DNA of 64,000 nucleotides from Kalaharituber pfeilii (taxonomy: Eukaryota > Ascomycota > Pezizomycetes > Pezizales > Pezizaceae). How positions within the stretch are numbered: the stretch's first letter is position 1; each line of letters begins with the position of its first letter. The position numbers and the translations under genes were made by a program. Below, in pieces: positions 44,375 to 55,989 of the stretch. The DNA lies in the NCBI GenBank assembly GCA_015179045.1, contig WHUZ01000029.1, forward strand, positions 310,001 through 374,000, in the 5' to 3' direction. The notes under the pieces were generated by a model, which ran no database searches, was not told the origin of the DNA, and saw only the letters and a program-made list of their open reading frames with translations.

Positions 44375-46980
44375 ATGTCGTCTCCTCCGCCGATACAACC
44401 GTCCATAACTCCGCCGTCGCTGTTCTCGCTCGCCATCTACAACCCTTCCCTCGGCCCCACAGACGAAACAGTCAATGACCAAATCGTATTCTACACCTCC
44501 CAGGAAACTCAGACGCCCAACGACCGGCTGCGACAAGTCGGTCTAGCTCAAGGTGTGGTAGAATTCGCAAGGTGAGAGCGATGTGTTTTTTCTTCTGACA
44601 TTTTAATGGTCCACTCTTTGACGCTTTGATTGTCATATTGTTTAAGGGTTTAACTTACATAGTGCTCGATTTGCGAAGGGGGTTTTCAAAGAAAGAGAAT
44701 CTGAGCCACATTGAAACAGAGAGAAGTAGAATTCTGTTGCATGAGGTGGAATCAGAGTGGTGGATTTTAGCTGTTTGTCTTGCCTCTGTAATTGCGAAGC
44801 TTCTGATTTCATTGCTCCATTAACAAAGTTCGTTGATTTTAGCATATCGATTTTACTCGGATAAATTCTGGACAGCCAGATAGCGTCGAATACTCTTCTC
44901 GCGAACTCTCGCAGCCGGCACTGCTACTATCTCAGTTACTTTCAGCATATAACCAGTATCGGTTTCTCTACGGCACATTCTCCGAAAACCTACAACTACT
45001 AGGACGCGAAAAGTTTTGTAGGAGGTTAGAGAGGTACTGGAAGCGGTGGGCCTGGAGATGGGATGTCATGCCTGTTGGAAACCCGGCAGTCGAGGTATGG
45101 GGAGGAATCAAAATTGCGCAACCCAGGCTTGGTGCAGCCGTAGCGGAGGTATTGGAAGCTTTTGCAGCACAGGAGCGGGCTGTGGAGGGTGGGGGATTTG
45201 TGGATATTATTGTTAGCAGGTTTGGCAAGGCAGAGGACCCGGGGCAAGTCAAAAAAGACGGTGCTGCTACTGCATCTACGGAGAGCCAACGTACAGCTTC
45301 TACATTGGCATTCTCCCTTTGGCCAACGTCAACAAAACTGTCGCCCAGCCAGTCACCCAGGACTCAGTCTCCAGCTCGTCCACCTCCACTCCTACCAGTT
45401 TCGCTACCCCGTCAACCCCCTGTTCCTCGAGAGTTTACTCCCTCAGATGGCTGCATCTTCCCGGGGACTGGGCAATTTGAGCCAGTTTCAGTGCGGGATA
45501 TAACGGTGTGGGCTTCGAATGTATACCTAGCACATGAAGATAAACCTGGTTTTGGAACACGAAAAAAGAAGCAGAAGAGGCAGAGAATACAGCGGTTCCA
45601 TTCAATTCCGAACATCAAATCAGACAATTCTTTGAACATAGATTCCAGTCCATCGTTTCGTGGTAGAGTAGATAGTGCCGAAGCAGGTTCGTCAGCAGAT
45701 ATTCAAGGTGATGGAGCCATTCCAGTCAGGTCCAGGCCTAGGAGTTTGATTGCTGCGCATAGGATGCCACAACGTTTGGAATCTGGGAACAGTTCTGCAG
45801 GCTCATATAGGAGAGATTTACCGCAAGGGGATATGAGTGGCAACACCACGATGCCTTCTCCAGGTGGCGGAAGCTCTATACCTGCGAATGGCAAACTCCT
45901 TAACATCCTAACATTCGGTTGGGCTGGAGCGGGTAATACCAATGATGGTGTCACGGGTAGAGACCGTGTTGCCCAGACCCCAGTGACAACGGAGACGAAT
46001 GTGGGAAGCTGTTCGCAGCCAGGGTCGCCTAAAGTGAAAATGGACCCGGTGAAGTCAACGAATCAACCGAGGTTTTTATATGGGTTTACAGGGAACTTGG
46101 ATGAGGATGAGGATGATGGGAATGGGGACTTGGGTATTGATGACTTGGATGTTGGAAGTAAAATCACGGAGAAGTATGTATGGTTGGTTAAGAGTAATAG
46201 CTCGAGTCTAGGTGTCAATTCGGAGTTAAATGAGACTTCGAGAGCTGGCAAAACTGAAGATATACCACAGCTGCATAGGAGCAGCACTGAACAGACGTTA
46301 CGGCCCTCTACGTTAAAAGAGTATAGATTAGTGGTTTATTTGGTATGCATATCCTTTCAACTATAATCATGAGTCCATCTGTTAACCGTGAGTTTCAGAA
46401 TCCGCCATTTACAATTATACTCATTTTTGAACCAAATACCCCTCGCCTCTCTTCACCTTCATTCTACCGTTCCCTTCATCTCAGGCTTGGGCCTTTACGG
46501 TCCTCACTACTTCCTACACAGAGTACTAAGCCTGCAACCACTGCCACCCCCAAATCATCGTCACCACATCCCAAGCCAACTGTCTACGATTTTCTCTTTG
46601 ACCCATTCACCTTGCACCTCTCTTCTTCCATACCCAACATCCCTCTCTTCTCACCCTTCTCCCTCCCCGAGCCCAACTCACCCTGGACCCGTTTGGAAGC
46701 CATCCATGTGCACAATCAAATCTTGAACTTGTACGTGGATTCTAATAGGGGGAAGGAACGCAAGTCACGAACAACACGGGGGTGGTGGTTGGCATGGAGC
46801 CGGCTGGGGTCCAGTAGGAAAGAGGCGATATTAGTGTGGAAGGCGGGGGAGACGAGCGGCACAGGAAACGCTCAGGGAGAGCTTCTGGGGATGGGAAGGG
46901 ATATAGGGGCCGGTGGAGCGGCATGGGGAGTGCTGGATACGAGAAGATATTTTGAGGGGTTGTTGAGGGGGAGAGGGTAA
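44375..46980 (+). CDS. CCZ1: Vacuolar fusion protein CCZ1
   Basis: Partner of Mon1 in the guanine nucleotide exchange factor for the Rab7-type GTPase Ypt7, acting in endosome-vacuole fusion and autophagy. 790 aa from exons 44375-44571, 44679-44772, 44843-46342, 46399-46980. The N-terminal longin domain is recognisable: SLFSLAIYNPSLGPTDETVN, DQIVFYTSQ, LAQGVVEFARGFSKKENL, HIETERSRILLHEVESEWWI and HIDFTR. A long disordered middle follows, then NPPFTIILIFEPNTPRLSSP and SFYRSLHLRLGPL. The acceptor before 44679 (GCGAAG) was chosen over the nearer-looking ACATAG because only it keeps the longin frame. The ATG at 44375 is preferred over an upstream in-frame ATG at 44267. Confidence 0.87.
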
Positions 46981-48001
46981 ACCTGTACGGGGTTCCATCT
47001 ACTAAGTGATATGGAGATACACTATTACTTGTTTATTGATAAGTGTTGTTTGAATTTGCAGGTATAGCTGCGTTTGTCATAATGGCCTACTTGGATTAAT
47101 CTCTGTTTACTCTGAATATCCTCGATGAGCTTCGGTTGGATCTGACAAGGTTCGAAATATGTGGACTTCTGTTGGTAAATCGCGACAAAGGTGGGCATAC
47201 ATAACACGTATATAATCGCCCATAAATATCCTTAGCATACTATTGTGAAGCATCTAATTGGCGTTATTTCACTACCACTAATAGAGGTCTTGTCTGCAGC
47301 ACTTCAGAGTGTCTATAGTGGATATGTCGTGTAGGTTTACGTACACAATAGTTACATCAGTTCCGCGACCTTCTCCTGAAGTTCCCCTGGTGATGTCATG
47401 ACCCAAATGGTATCATAGGTTGGCAAAGTTCGGGGAGACGAAAGGGTTGGCGAGCGAGATATATCCTCGCCATAACTATGAGATGAAGACCGCAGTGCAC
47501 ACATAAGCGACAAATTATCCGCTTGTGGACACGCTGCTTTGCAATTGTACTTAACGACCAACCAGGTATTATACATACTTTACTACTATTTACTAATTGA
47601 TGCTCAATTACTCCGGACATGAAAGCTATATTAACAGTTGACCCCTTGCTGCCCCATGCAAACCAAAGTAAAAGGGAAAGAAAAATTCAAAGCAACTGAA
47701 ACTGATTATAAAAGGCCAATGTAACATACCAATGTGCCCGATAAAAAAATAAATAAAATATTAATAAAAATAGAAAAAAAAACAAAAAAATATGTAAAGA
47801 CAATCATTATATTAGATGTGAACATGTATGTGGAGATATACCACTGTTGAGAACGAAAGATTCTCAGGGAGAGGAGGTCCAACTCATCTAACAACTTCAT
47901 GGTAGCCCGACTGTCCAAAATCCCAAAACAAAGTCATTATCCAATCATAAAATGCACTGTAAAAGTGATGGCAGCATGATGGTAAAATGGTGTCAAGCCC
48001 T
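46981..48001. other. Convergent AT-rich intergenic region
   Basis: No gene. An A-rich low-complexity stretch lies at about 47745-47800. Confidence 0.5.
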
Positions 48002-49048
48002 TTATTTCCTGAGCAATGGGCTGTCTTCACCTTCATCACCATCATCTGCATGCTCAGACCCAGTCGCCTCTCCAGTGTCAGCAGCCCCATAACTCGAACC
48101 ATTGACATCGGCGACTGCCCCTTTCCCTTTAGAACTCCTGTCTCGAACCTCAAATGAGATGCACAGTACCAACAGAAACCCCTGAAGCAATCCGGTTACC
48201 ACATAAGTAATCCAACTGCTCCAGGCGGTTCCTTCTCTTGCCGCTAAGCTTACAGCCCAGACGAAGCTCCCCGGGGTTTGGATGCACATCATCGGAATAC
48301 TAAGACTACCAACATGTTGAAGCTTCCATGTGGTATAAATTTGAGGGATATATTGGACAGATGCGAGCAGGGTTGCCTGGACTCCGAGGAAGTTGGCGTA
48401 TACCGTGAGTTTTGAGGGATGAAGGCTCGAGATGTAAAATGCCGCAATGAGGTGGACGAGAAAGTGGACGAGGCAGATGAATGTTACGGTCAGGGCAGTG
48501 GCTGGAGTGGGATGAGCATTTGAGAGCGGATTTTTCCAGCGCCGAGAAGTGTTAGACACTGGCAGTGCGAGGTCCTCTGTGTTGCGGGGGAAATAGATAA
48601 GGAACAGTAGCAATCTGGGAGGTTATCGTTCAGGCGGCAAGCAGAAACGCCTGGTACATATTACTTACATCACAGCAAAACAAACCCACTGAGTGCCGAC
48701 TTGTCCCACCCCTAAGCCAGCTGCGAAGCAGTTGAAACCACCGATAACTTTACAGCATGCCAGGACATCTTTGCTCAGGATGAGGATATTCAGAAATGCT
48801 CCTGTGCCAGACGTGACGCCAAGTAGTAAAAAGAAGGGCGAAATCCCCTCGGATGATCGACGCGATATTATGCGGTGATGCTGTGGCAGATATGACACCA
48901 AGATACCGAATAGTATGAACAAAGAGAAGGAAAGGTTGGCGTAGGATGGGCTGGTGAGGGTGGAGCACCCCGTCGGAGTAGCGACCAAGGACGAGGGATG
49001 TGCATGCGCTTGGACTCTAGGGAGGAAACTGTCAAAGACTAAGGACAT
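48002..49048 (-). CDS. PQ-loop repeat membrane protein (seven-TM, cystinosin/SWEET-like fold)
   Basis: 330 aa, exons 49048-48669 and 48614-48002 (donor GTAAGT). Two PQ-loop motifs are visible. The first is ILVSYLPQHHRIISRRSSEG followed by ISPFFLLLGVTSGTGAF; the second is SVQYIPQIYTTWKLQHVGSL followed by a PGSFVW segment. Seven hydrophobic stretches are expected, with an acidic, Ser/Gly-rich tail ending EDSPLLRK; the last residues contain an LL-type signal that could direct it to the vacuole (inference). Family members carry amino acids or sugars; the substrate cannot be told from sequence. Start at 49048 (MSLVFDSFLPRV) is preferred over an in-frame ATG at 49141. Confidence 0.87.
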
Positions 49049-50278
49049 GATTTCGGATAGCAGGCGGTGTATTTGGGACAAGCTCGACTCCAAAGTTTGG
49101 TCACGTTTGTGCCAAAGGACCTGGAGTGCTTCTCTGCGCAAACACAGCTCATTACGATTAAGCTATGCTGTGGGTTGACAGCGGGTCGCGCCAAGCAGGA
49201 GCTCACCTGCGCCAAGAGGGGCTCGCCATAACCATGCCTGGAGTTAAAGCCAGGATTATCTCCATCGTGTAATTGACTTTTTTTAATTGACTATCATAGC
49301 CTCATCATTGACATCTTGACTGGATATGCAACTGGAGTGAAACATTCAAAGGTTACCATTGCATACTAATGCGATTTGAGTAGAGTGTAATTAACTTAGA
49401 ATCCTGAGGCACATAATTTGGTTAATAATAGGGTTAAGCTCAATGGGTACTCCGCCAGTCCAAAACCTACAGTATGTCAGCTTCTTGAACAATTGGAAGC
49501 TATAGTAGGGAGCTACTTAAGGTGCATGGTGTACGAGCTGGTCTAAAGGCTTGATTCTCCCGTTTTGGAGGAGACATAAGATGTAAAGGTAACAAAACGT
49601 AAACCAGGCCCGGAAAGCTAATTGTAAGCAGTAAGGATGAGGCAGTAAGCGGATGCTGTGCTAGCGGTTAAAATTGAACATTGTTGTAAGTGATATCTGA
49701 GCCTTAAATACTGAAGTTCGTGGGTACGAGAACACTGGAGTTCCTGGTACAACATATTTTAACCGTGAACATTCAGTCCAAGGCCAAGTAATTACATTGA
49801 ATTAAACAGTGCTACTTCCCTTGAAAATACTATTGATACACAAGTAATAATAGAAACCCAGGTACCTAACCTCGTGCCCAGACAGCTACTCTATCTCAAC
49901 AAATAGTAAGCATAAGCGACACTGATATCAGGACTGGAGAAAGATAATAGACACTCGATTTGGAAGTGAATATGTAAGCACGCAAAGCTGCAGCCTCTGC
50001 CAATCAAATTGCACGTATCTCAATGCAAACGTATGTTGTTAGCCAAGCAAAAATATCAGGACCAGCAGTTCTTAGCCTTGTTTCCTATACTATCATAGAC
50101 GTTATGGATATGGTATTTATATTTCATTCTCTACTCATAGACCCTTAAGTAACCTAACTATCATTTCACTCCCCCGAGTTTTTTATTTTTCTTTTATATC
50201 TATGATGACGCTTCGATTTTCACTATGAAAAAGTCAGTACCAAGTAAATGAGGGTAATTCAACAAGAGGAGGGGGATG
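49049..50278. other. Intergenic region between two same-strand genes
   Basis: AT-rich, with no gene. Near 49660-49740 a stretch with CTAGCGGTTAAAATTG and, 50 bp on, GAAGTTCGTGGG faintly resembles the A/B boxes of the SINE-like copies, but it is too weak to list as a copy. Confidence 0.45.
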
Positions 50279-51753
50279 CTAACCTCTCAAGATCTTCTTC
50301 AATGTCTCGGCATCGGCAGCAAAGCTTCTGATACCTTGGGAAAGTTTGTCAACGGCCATGGGATTCTCATTGAAATCGAATCGGAAAGCAGCTTCATTGT
50401 CAATGTAACTCTTCTTCCCAAGGTCAAGCGCCTTCGCTCCATCAGGATTGAGTTTCTTTGGTACTGGTGTGGTAGAGTTGTAGAGCTCCTCTAGTAGCGC
50501 CGGCTAAAGATGTGTAAAGTTAGAAAGCATGTATGAACAAATATAAAGCATAGTGATCAGTAACTTACAGAAATAGTGAGATAGTCACAACCTGCCAGCT
50601 CAATGATTTCTGCAGTATTTCTGAAAGAAGCACCCATAACAATTGTCTACCAATTTTACCCCATTAGAACTAACTGGTTTATAGATTTGTGGTTCTGATC
50701 TAATCCAACCTACCGAGTATCCAAATTTCTTGTAGTAGTTGTAGATGTTCTGCACACTGATAACACCTGGATCTTCAGGACCAGAGTATGTCTTGCTAGT
50801 AAGAGCCTTATAATAATCCATAATACGTCCAACAAAAGGAGATATCAAATAAGCACCGGCTTCAGCAGCAGCAATTGCCTGCTCAAGGGAGAACATGAGG
50901 GTCAAATTGCAGTTGACTCCATGCTTGGCCTGAAGCTCACGTGCAGCTTGGATGCCCTCCCATGTAGAGGCAATTTTGATTAGAATACGATCCTTCGGAA
51001 TACCAATAGATTTGTAGAGCTATGATAAGCCGATTTATCAGCAAGCACTGCCTACAATATAGATGGATTGCAGTACGCACATCGATGATATGAAGAGCTT
51101 TGTCCATAGATGCTTGCTTATCAAAAGAGAACTTTGCATCAACTTCTGTTGAGACCTTGCCTGGTACAATTTTCAGGATTTCTTTTCCAAACTCTACCAA
51201 AAGACGGTCTAGTGTTGCATCAACTTTCTCTTCGATAGTATTCTGTAACATTTGTGAGTATTTCAAAGTATAAAATTGGGGTTGCAATTCAAAAACACTC
51301 ACCCCATGAGCTTTGCCATATTCAACAGCTACGTCAAGAAGTGGGGCATACTCTGGCTTCTTTGACGCGGCGAGGATCAGGGTGGGGTTTGTCTAATATC
51401 AATATTAGTCGAGGAAGTATTATGGGCGTGGAAATCAAGAGTATACAGTAGCATCCTGAGGCTTGTACTTTGCAATTGTTGCAAAGTCACCACTAGAATG
51501 AAGTTGTTAGAATTTGAATTTATATAAGCTCAATTCTTGCAAAGGGACAAATACCTGTCACAGACCACAGTCTAGAGGTTGGAGTTAGCATGCAGCATCT
51601 TAAGGCGTATTCTCCATGCAAGCATTTCAACATGGCCTTCAACCAGCAAGCATTCGGGCACAACCCAGGTCATTCATGCCTTCATGCAAGAGCCTAACAA
51701 GGAATATCACATACTGTTCCAGTGGCCTTCAATTGATCAAGAGAGGAGGTCAT
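50279..51753 (-). CDS. TAL1: Transaldolase
   Basis: Transfers a dihydroxyacetone unit from sedoheptulose-7-phosphate to glyceraldehyde-3-phosphate in the non-oxidative pentose phosphate pathway (cytosol). 320 aa from eight exons: 51753-51715, 51571-51555, 51492-51447, 51392-51303, 51242-51081, 51019-50714, 50646-50569, 50503-50279 (963 nt). The Schiff-base lysine is Lys133 in [13 protein letters not shown]. Other landmarks: [114 protein letters not shown] and YLTISPALLEEL. Exon 2 is only 17 nt. Length matches fungal transaldolases. Confidence 0.96.
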
Positions 51754-53231
51754 ATTTTGGGATGTCCGTTGGGTATGATGGGTGCTGGGCTTGATGATGC
51801 TTCTGCGTAATTTCAGGTGTAGGTGGAGTTGTCAGGATCTTGGTGTTACCACGACGGGGGCATGTTCCAGCTTAAGAGAGAAATGATGGCTTGGGCTGGC
51901 TTAGGGAGGAGAAAAGTATGAGTGAGCAAGCAGACAGGAGGGGCTGTTGTTGACAGGGTGGGTCTCGACCACTCCCGCGCCATCTGCCCTGCTAACCGCA
52001 GTGGGGAAGAAGCTGCCTCATCCCTTCGGCCATTACTAGCTCATCCGTCCCACCACCCCACCTCATCCTTCATGACACTGCTGCGTGCCACAACAAGCAG
52101 GGCTTCTATTGGCCTGGAGGGAGCTCTCCGCTTGTACGGTCCTCCGTGGCTTACTCAATGTTTTCGAACTACTGCGTTTTGAAGAGCAAACACCAAGTAC
52201 TTAAGCTTATTCTCGGAATTAGTCTTTGAACGTGCGAATATTTCACGCAACAGGTAGTTTGGCATGTACAGTACTTACAATATCATTGATACCTAGTACA
52301 GTACAACCGAGCTGCGTGGAGCTTACATTCTCCCTCGTTACACTCCATCAAAGCATGATGAACCCAGGAACAGTCAAGATGGTACTGCAAAAGTGATATG
52401 GATGAGGTGATCACAGCATAGTGCATCGTGCCCACTTCGGTGCATCTGCAACGGGCATTAATTGTCGCAACATGAAGTCCCGCCGTGCCACTACTATCAT
52501 AATCCGGCGGGAGGCTTGGCACACGGAGCGGGGCAATTTATCCGGAAGTGCATTTTACCATGGACCTGATTCTACGTAAATGTACTAGATCTGCCATTTT
52601 TGCACTTGGTTCTGCCGTTGACGAGACGTTGAGAGAATGCGCAGAAAACATGGGAGACGCTCTATCCTCGGGGTCGAGCAATAACACGCCCAATCAAGGA
52701 CCTTGGTGCATTTCAATCCTTTTTGAAATATACTCACACATCTTAGCCTCGTTCCACAATGATAGGAGAGGACTATTGATTGAGAGGAGTCCAAATAATC
52801 AAGCCGTGAAGCCTGTTGTTTGAAAAATGATGTCATCTTTGAAGTTAGAGACAGTCACAACGGCAAAATTTGTTAGACTATCGATATTTGCACCCTTACA
52901 CTTATCCTACGATTGCGGGGTTTAGTAGTAAGTATGATAACTGGAATGACATTGCGATTTAACAGGAGAAGCAGTCTCCGAGGAAAAAGATCCGGCCAGC
53001 CATGCCTTTGAATTTGCTTGTCACTCAGAAGTCATGCTCAACTGCTGTAGCACAATCAGTCAGCATCAGTAGGTCGGTGATATTCATTCTCAGGCACATT
53101 GAAGCATTGATGTCATTCAGATCATCAATCCATCTGCCAGGTTTAAGGAATCAGACCGTAAGATATATTAGTAGTTGTTTGGTTATGTAAGTTATATGAG
53201 TTTTGCCCTTTATCCCATGTGAACTATTCCT

Positions 53232-53887
53232 ACTTCCCAGTGGATGACTTCCCGTCGCCCAGATTCCCATTCCCAGACGCCCAGTCCAAATTCTGGGCTT
53301 GACCCGTCGCAACACAACATACACACTCAAACTTCTAAACTCTCAAAATATTTGTCAGCAATTTCTAACCAAGATGGCTACAGCATCACCACTCTCTGCA
53401 TTACTACTATATCACTAGCATGTACATTATCAGCGCATGTACAGCTATTTAGCTGTCACTAGCTATTCATACTCTCGCTGATTCTTTTTAGAGTCTTCTC
53501 CTAGTATCTACAATGCTTGAAGTAAATAAAACTGCTTTCATTGTTGTTGCTTTTTTTGTAGACCAAATAGTATTAAAAAGGCGTGAATAATAAAGCAACT
53601 TGATGTATAATAGAGAAAATAGAGTTCAAAATATGTAAATCTATATGCAATAATTTTTGGTGTTGTGGTTGACGCATTTTTCTCATTGTCTAACGTATTT
53701 TTTACTATTTCGATATCTGGGAGCGTGTTCTGAGAATCTAGGAATGTGGCAGAGGGGGGGGGGGGGGTGCGTCGAGATTCTAAAATCTGGAAGGGGGTTT
53801 GAAAAATTTTCTGGGAGATCGAGCACTGATAAGCGTCTGGGAATGGGAATCTGGACGACGGGAAGTCATTATGTCCCCTGGGAATTA
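53232..53887. mobile_element. MITE-like element with ~50-bp terminal inverted repeats
   Basis: The left arm contains CAGTGGATGACTTCCCGTCG followed by CCCAGATTCCCATTCCCAGA. The right arm, read in reverse, contains ATGACTTCCCGTCG followed by TCCAGATTCCCATTCCCAGA. Ends lie near TTCCCAG at 53235 and CTGGGAA at 53882. About 650 bp with no transposase. The interior holds a G homopolymer and AT-rich sequence. Confidence 0.62.
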
Positions 53888-54109
53888 CGTAGTCGCTTCA
53901 GGTTAACCATACCTTTTTCGTGTTCTCGTGTCCAGACTATTATTTTCGACCTTCACGGCCGTACCTTTTTCGCTGTTTCTGGTCATCGATTGAATGTTGC
54001 AGGATGAATACCGATACGACGGAAAAAATGTGCAAAAATCGAAAGAAAAAACAGGTTGCTCTGGTTCTACTAAATTTTAATCATATAAAGCTGGAATATT
54101 ACAGCCTGT

Positions 54110-54230
54110 CCTGTGGAAAGATGCTGGAAACCCTCTGCAGCTCGAAATGGGATTCGAACCGGCACCCTCACTCAATTCTACGCGCCTCCATGGCTTCTTG
54201 CAATCGCCGTCACGAGCTTCGGAAATTGGA
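54110..54230 (-). repeat. tRNA-related SINE-like copy 3
   Basis: On the minus strand, GCGTAGAATTGAGTGAGGGT precedes a B-box GGTTCGAATCCC (about 54161-54149). GAAGCCATGGAG upstream and TTTCCAGCATCTT downstream line up with copy 1. No complete tRNA fold. Confidence 0.5.
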
Positions 54231-54498
54231 CAGCCTCCCGTCGCCGCGAGCTGCAAGCTGGCAGGAGCCTCAGCGGGCGGGCCAACAGCATACGTAGTCG
54301 GCGTTTCTTTTTGTTCCAGAAAAGCCTTCTGCTTCTGCTGCTCATGATCGCCCCTGCACCATTTCGACTTTTTTGCCCAGCAGCCCCAGGTCGGCATTAC
54401 CCGGCCCAGCACTAACCTATGCATATCTCCCACCCCAGTCATCTTATCCTTATCGATACCAAATGCACCACTGCTCATCAAAATTAACTCCATTCAGG

Positions 54499-55320
54499 TC
54501 ATGAACCGCTGGTCCCCAGGCTGACGCCCAATGCGACAATTGCATTTATACAGAATGGGATGGGGACAATAGATGAGATCATCTCAACGTACTTTTCAAA
54601 GCCAGAGTCCCGGCAAAACCCTACAATGGCCACGCACGGCGTCGCGTCGCTCAAGGTCCCCGGCTTCCGCCCGTTCACTGTCGAAGTGAATGGTATCGGG
54701 ACCCTCAAGCTTGGGGTTATCCCATCCCCAAAACACCAACAACTGAAAGAAAAAGATAAAAAGATCCCTGATATGCCACCCACCACAGCATATCTCCTCA
54801 GCTCCCTCCTCTCATGCCACGACCTCGTCGCCACCAAGATCTCCGAACAAGACCTGCTCTCCACGCAACTCGAAAAGCGTAATGCCATCATCAATCCCCT
54901 CACAGCCATATTAAACTGCCCGAACGGTGCATTGCTAAACAACTGGCCCGCCACTCGCACTATGAAGCCCCTGCTCTGGGAAATCAGCTAGGTGGTCTGC
55001 ACCCTGCCTGAGCTGAAGCATCTCCCAAACAGAGACCTGTGGTTCTCAGCGGAGAACCTGTATAAGGCGGTGGTGAGGGTTGCAAGGGTGACAGCGGGAA
55101 ATTCAAGTAGTATATTGCAAGATATTAGGAAGGGAATCGAGACGGAGGTGGATTATATCAACGGATATGTGGTGAAGAAGGGTCTTGAGTTTGGGGTGCC
55201 GTGTGGTATGAATCATTTGGTGCAGACTATGGTGAAGTCGAAGGAGAGCATGGCAAAGTTGGAGAGGGAGAGGGAGTTGCCAATTGAAGGAGTGGAGAGG
55301 ACGGAGGCGGGGCATAGGTA
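54499..55320 (+). pseudogene. Truncated ketopantoate reductase (ApbA/PanE family) with internal stop
   Basis: The reading begins at about 54499 with LTPNATIAFIQNGMGTIDEI, the middle of a 2-dehydropantoate 2-reductase. It continues GIGTLKLGVIPSP, NAIINPLTAILNCPNGALL and MKPLLWEIS, then meets TAG at 54989-54991. In the same frame it goes on VVCTLPELKHLPNRDLWFSA, SILQDIRKGIETEVDYINGY and VVKKGLEFGVPCGMNHL to 55321. The N-terminal NADPH-binding GxGxxG half is missing upstream, where a SINE-like copy and other repeats lie instead. Loss of the cofactor domain plus an amber codon indicates a dead gene. A cryptic intron removing the TAG is less likely. Confidence 0.78.
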
Positions 55321-55506
55321 GGTGAGAAGGGGGTTATAGAAAAATCGTAATTGCCGTGATACCAGGAGTAGAAAAGGGGGGACGGGTTATTTTGTAATTC
55401 AATTAGTTGCTTGTAATCTATTATTATGGCATCTCTTTTTTCTTTTTCATTTTTTCTCAGGTGCTTTTGCATCTTATATAGTATTGAGTTACATCCCTCT
55501 GGCGTA

Positions 55507-55912
55507 CTAGACAGAAAAATAAGTATTTGGACAGGGGATAAATGCATATATATGCGCCATGCAGTATTCGGCAGAAACTAGCATATTTTCGTCTGGTGAT
55601 AGCCATAAGACAGTCCAAATTTTGTGATAGGGTGTCCAACTTCATTATGTAAGAAAGTATTTGGACAGCTGACGTGATGAAATTTGGACAGCTGACATAA
55701 TGAATTTGGACTTTTACTAGCTAGTAAAATATGTATTCGTACATAGCGCATAATGTGCATTAGTACCCCTGTCCGAATACATATTTTACTGGCTAGTACG
55801 GATACACCTATTCATTACTGCCAAGCATGCGAAAATATGCTAGTTTCTGCCAAATACCGCATAGCGCATAATATGCATTATCCCCTGTCCAAATACTTAT
55901 TTTTCTGTCTAG
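55507..55912. mobile_element. TA-flanked MITE with ~85-bp terminal inverted repeats
   Basis: Both ends read CTAGACAGAAAAATAAGTAT then TTGGACAGGGGATAA inward, and the arms stay inverted-complementary for about 85 bp (to CTAGCATATTTTCG). TA lies directly outside both ends (55505-55506, 55913-55914), the Tc1/mariner-type target duplication. 406 bp, no transposase. The flanking host sequence matches the 78-bp repeat of 20309-20464 with the element absent. Confidence 0.82.
55718..55796. mobile_element. Nested 79-bp mini-element made of two facing termini
   Basis: Begins CTAGCTAGTAAAATATGTAT and ends with the complement ATACATATTTTACTGGCTAG; TA flanks both sides (55716-55717 and 55797-55798). Between them only GCATAGCGCATAATGTGCAT-like sequence remains. 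It lies inside the larger MITE and shares the right-end motif with the element ending at 20259. Confidence 0.6.
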
Positions 55913-55989
55913 TACACCAAAGCCCTGTCAGAAAATGATCTTAGCACTGAAAGAAATGTTCACACCCCTGTCGGAAAGTACCTTTGGTG

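Larger units (their letters stand above)
51754..54498. other. 2.7 kb accessory intergenic region
   Basis: No intact gene. It holds the TAL1 upstream region, an inverted-repeat element (53232-53887) with a G run (about 53754-53767), and SINE-like copy 3 (54110-54230). The open frame at 52548-52823 has no recognisable family. Confidence 0.5.
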
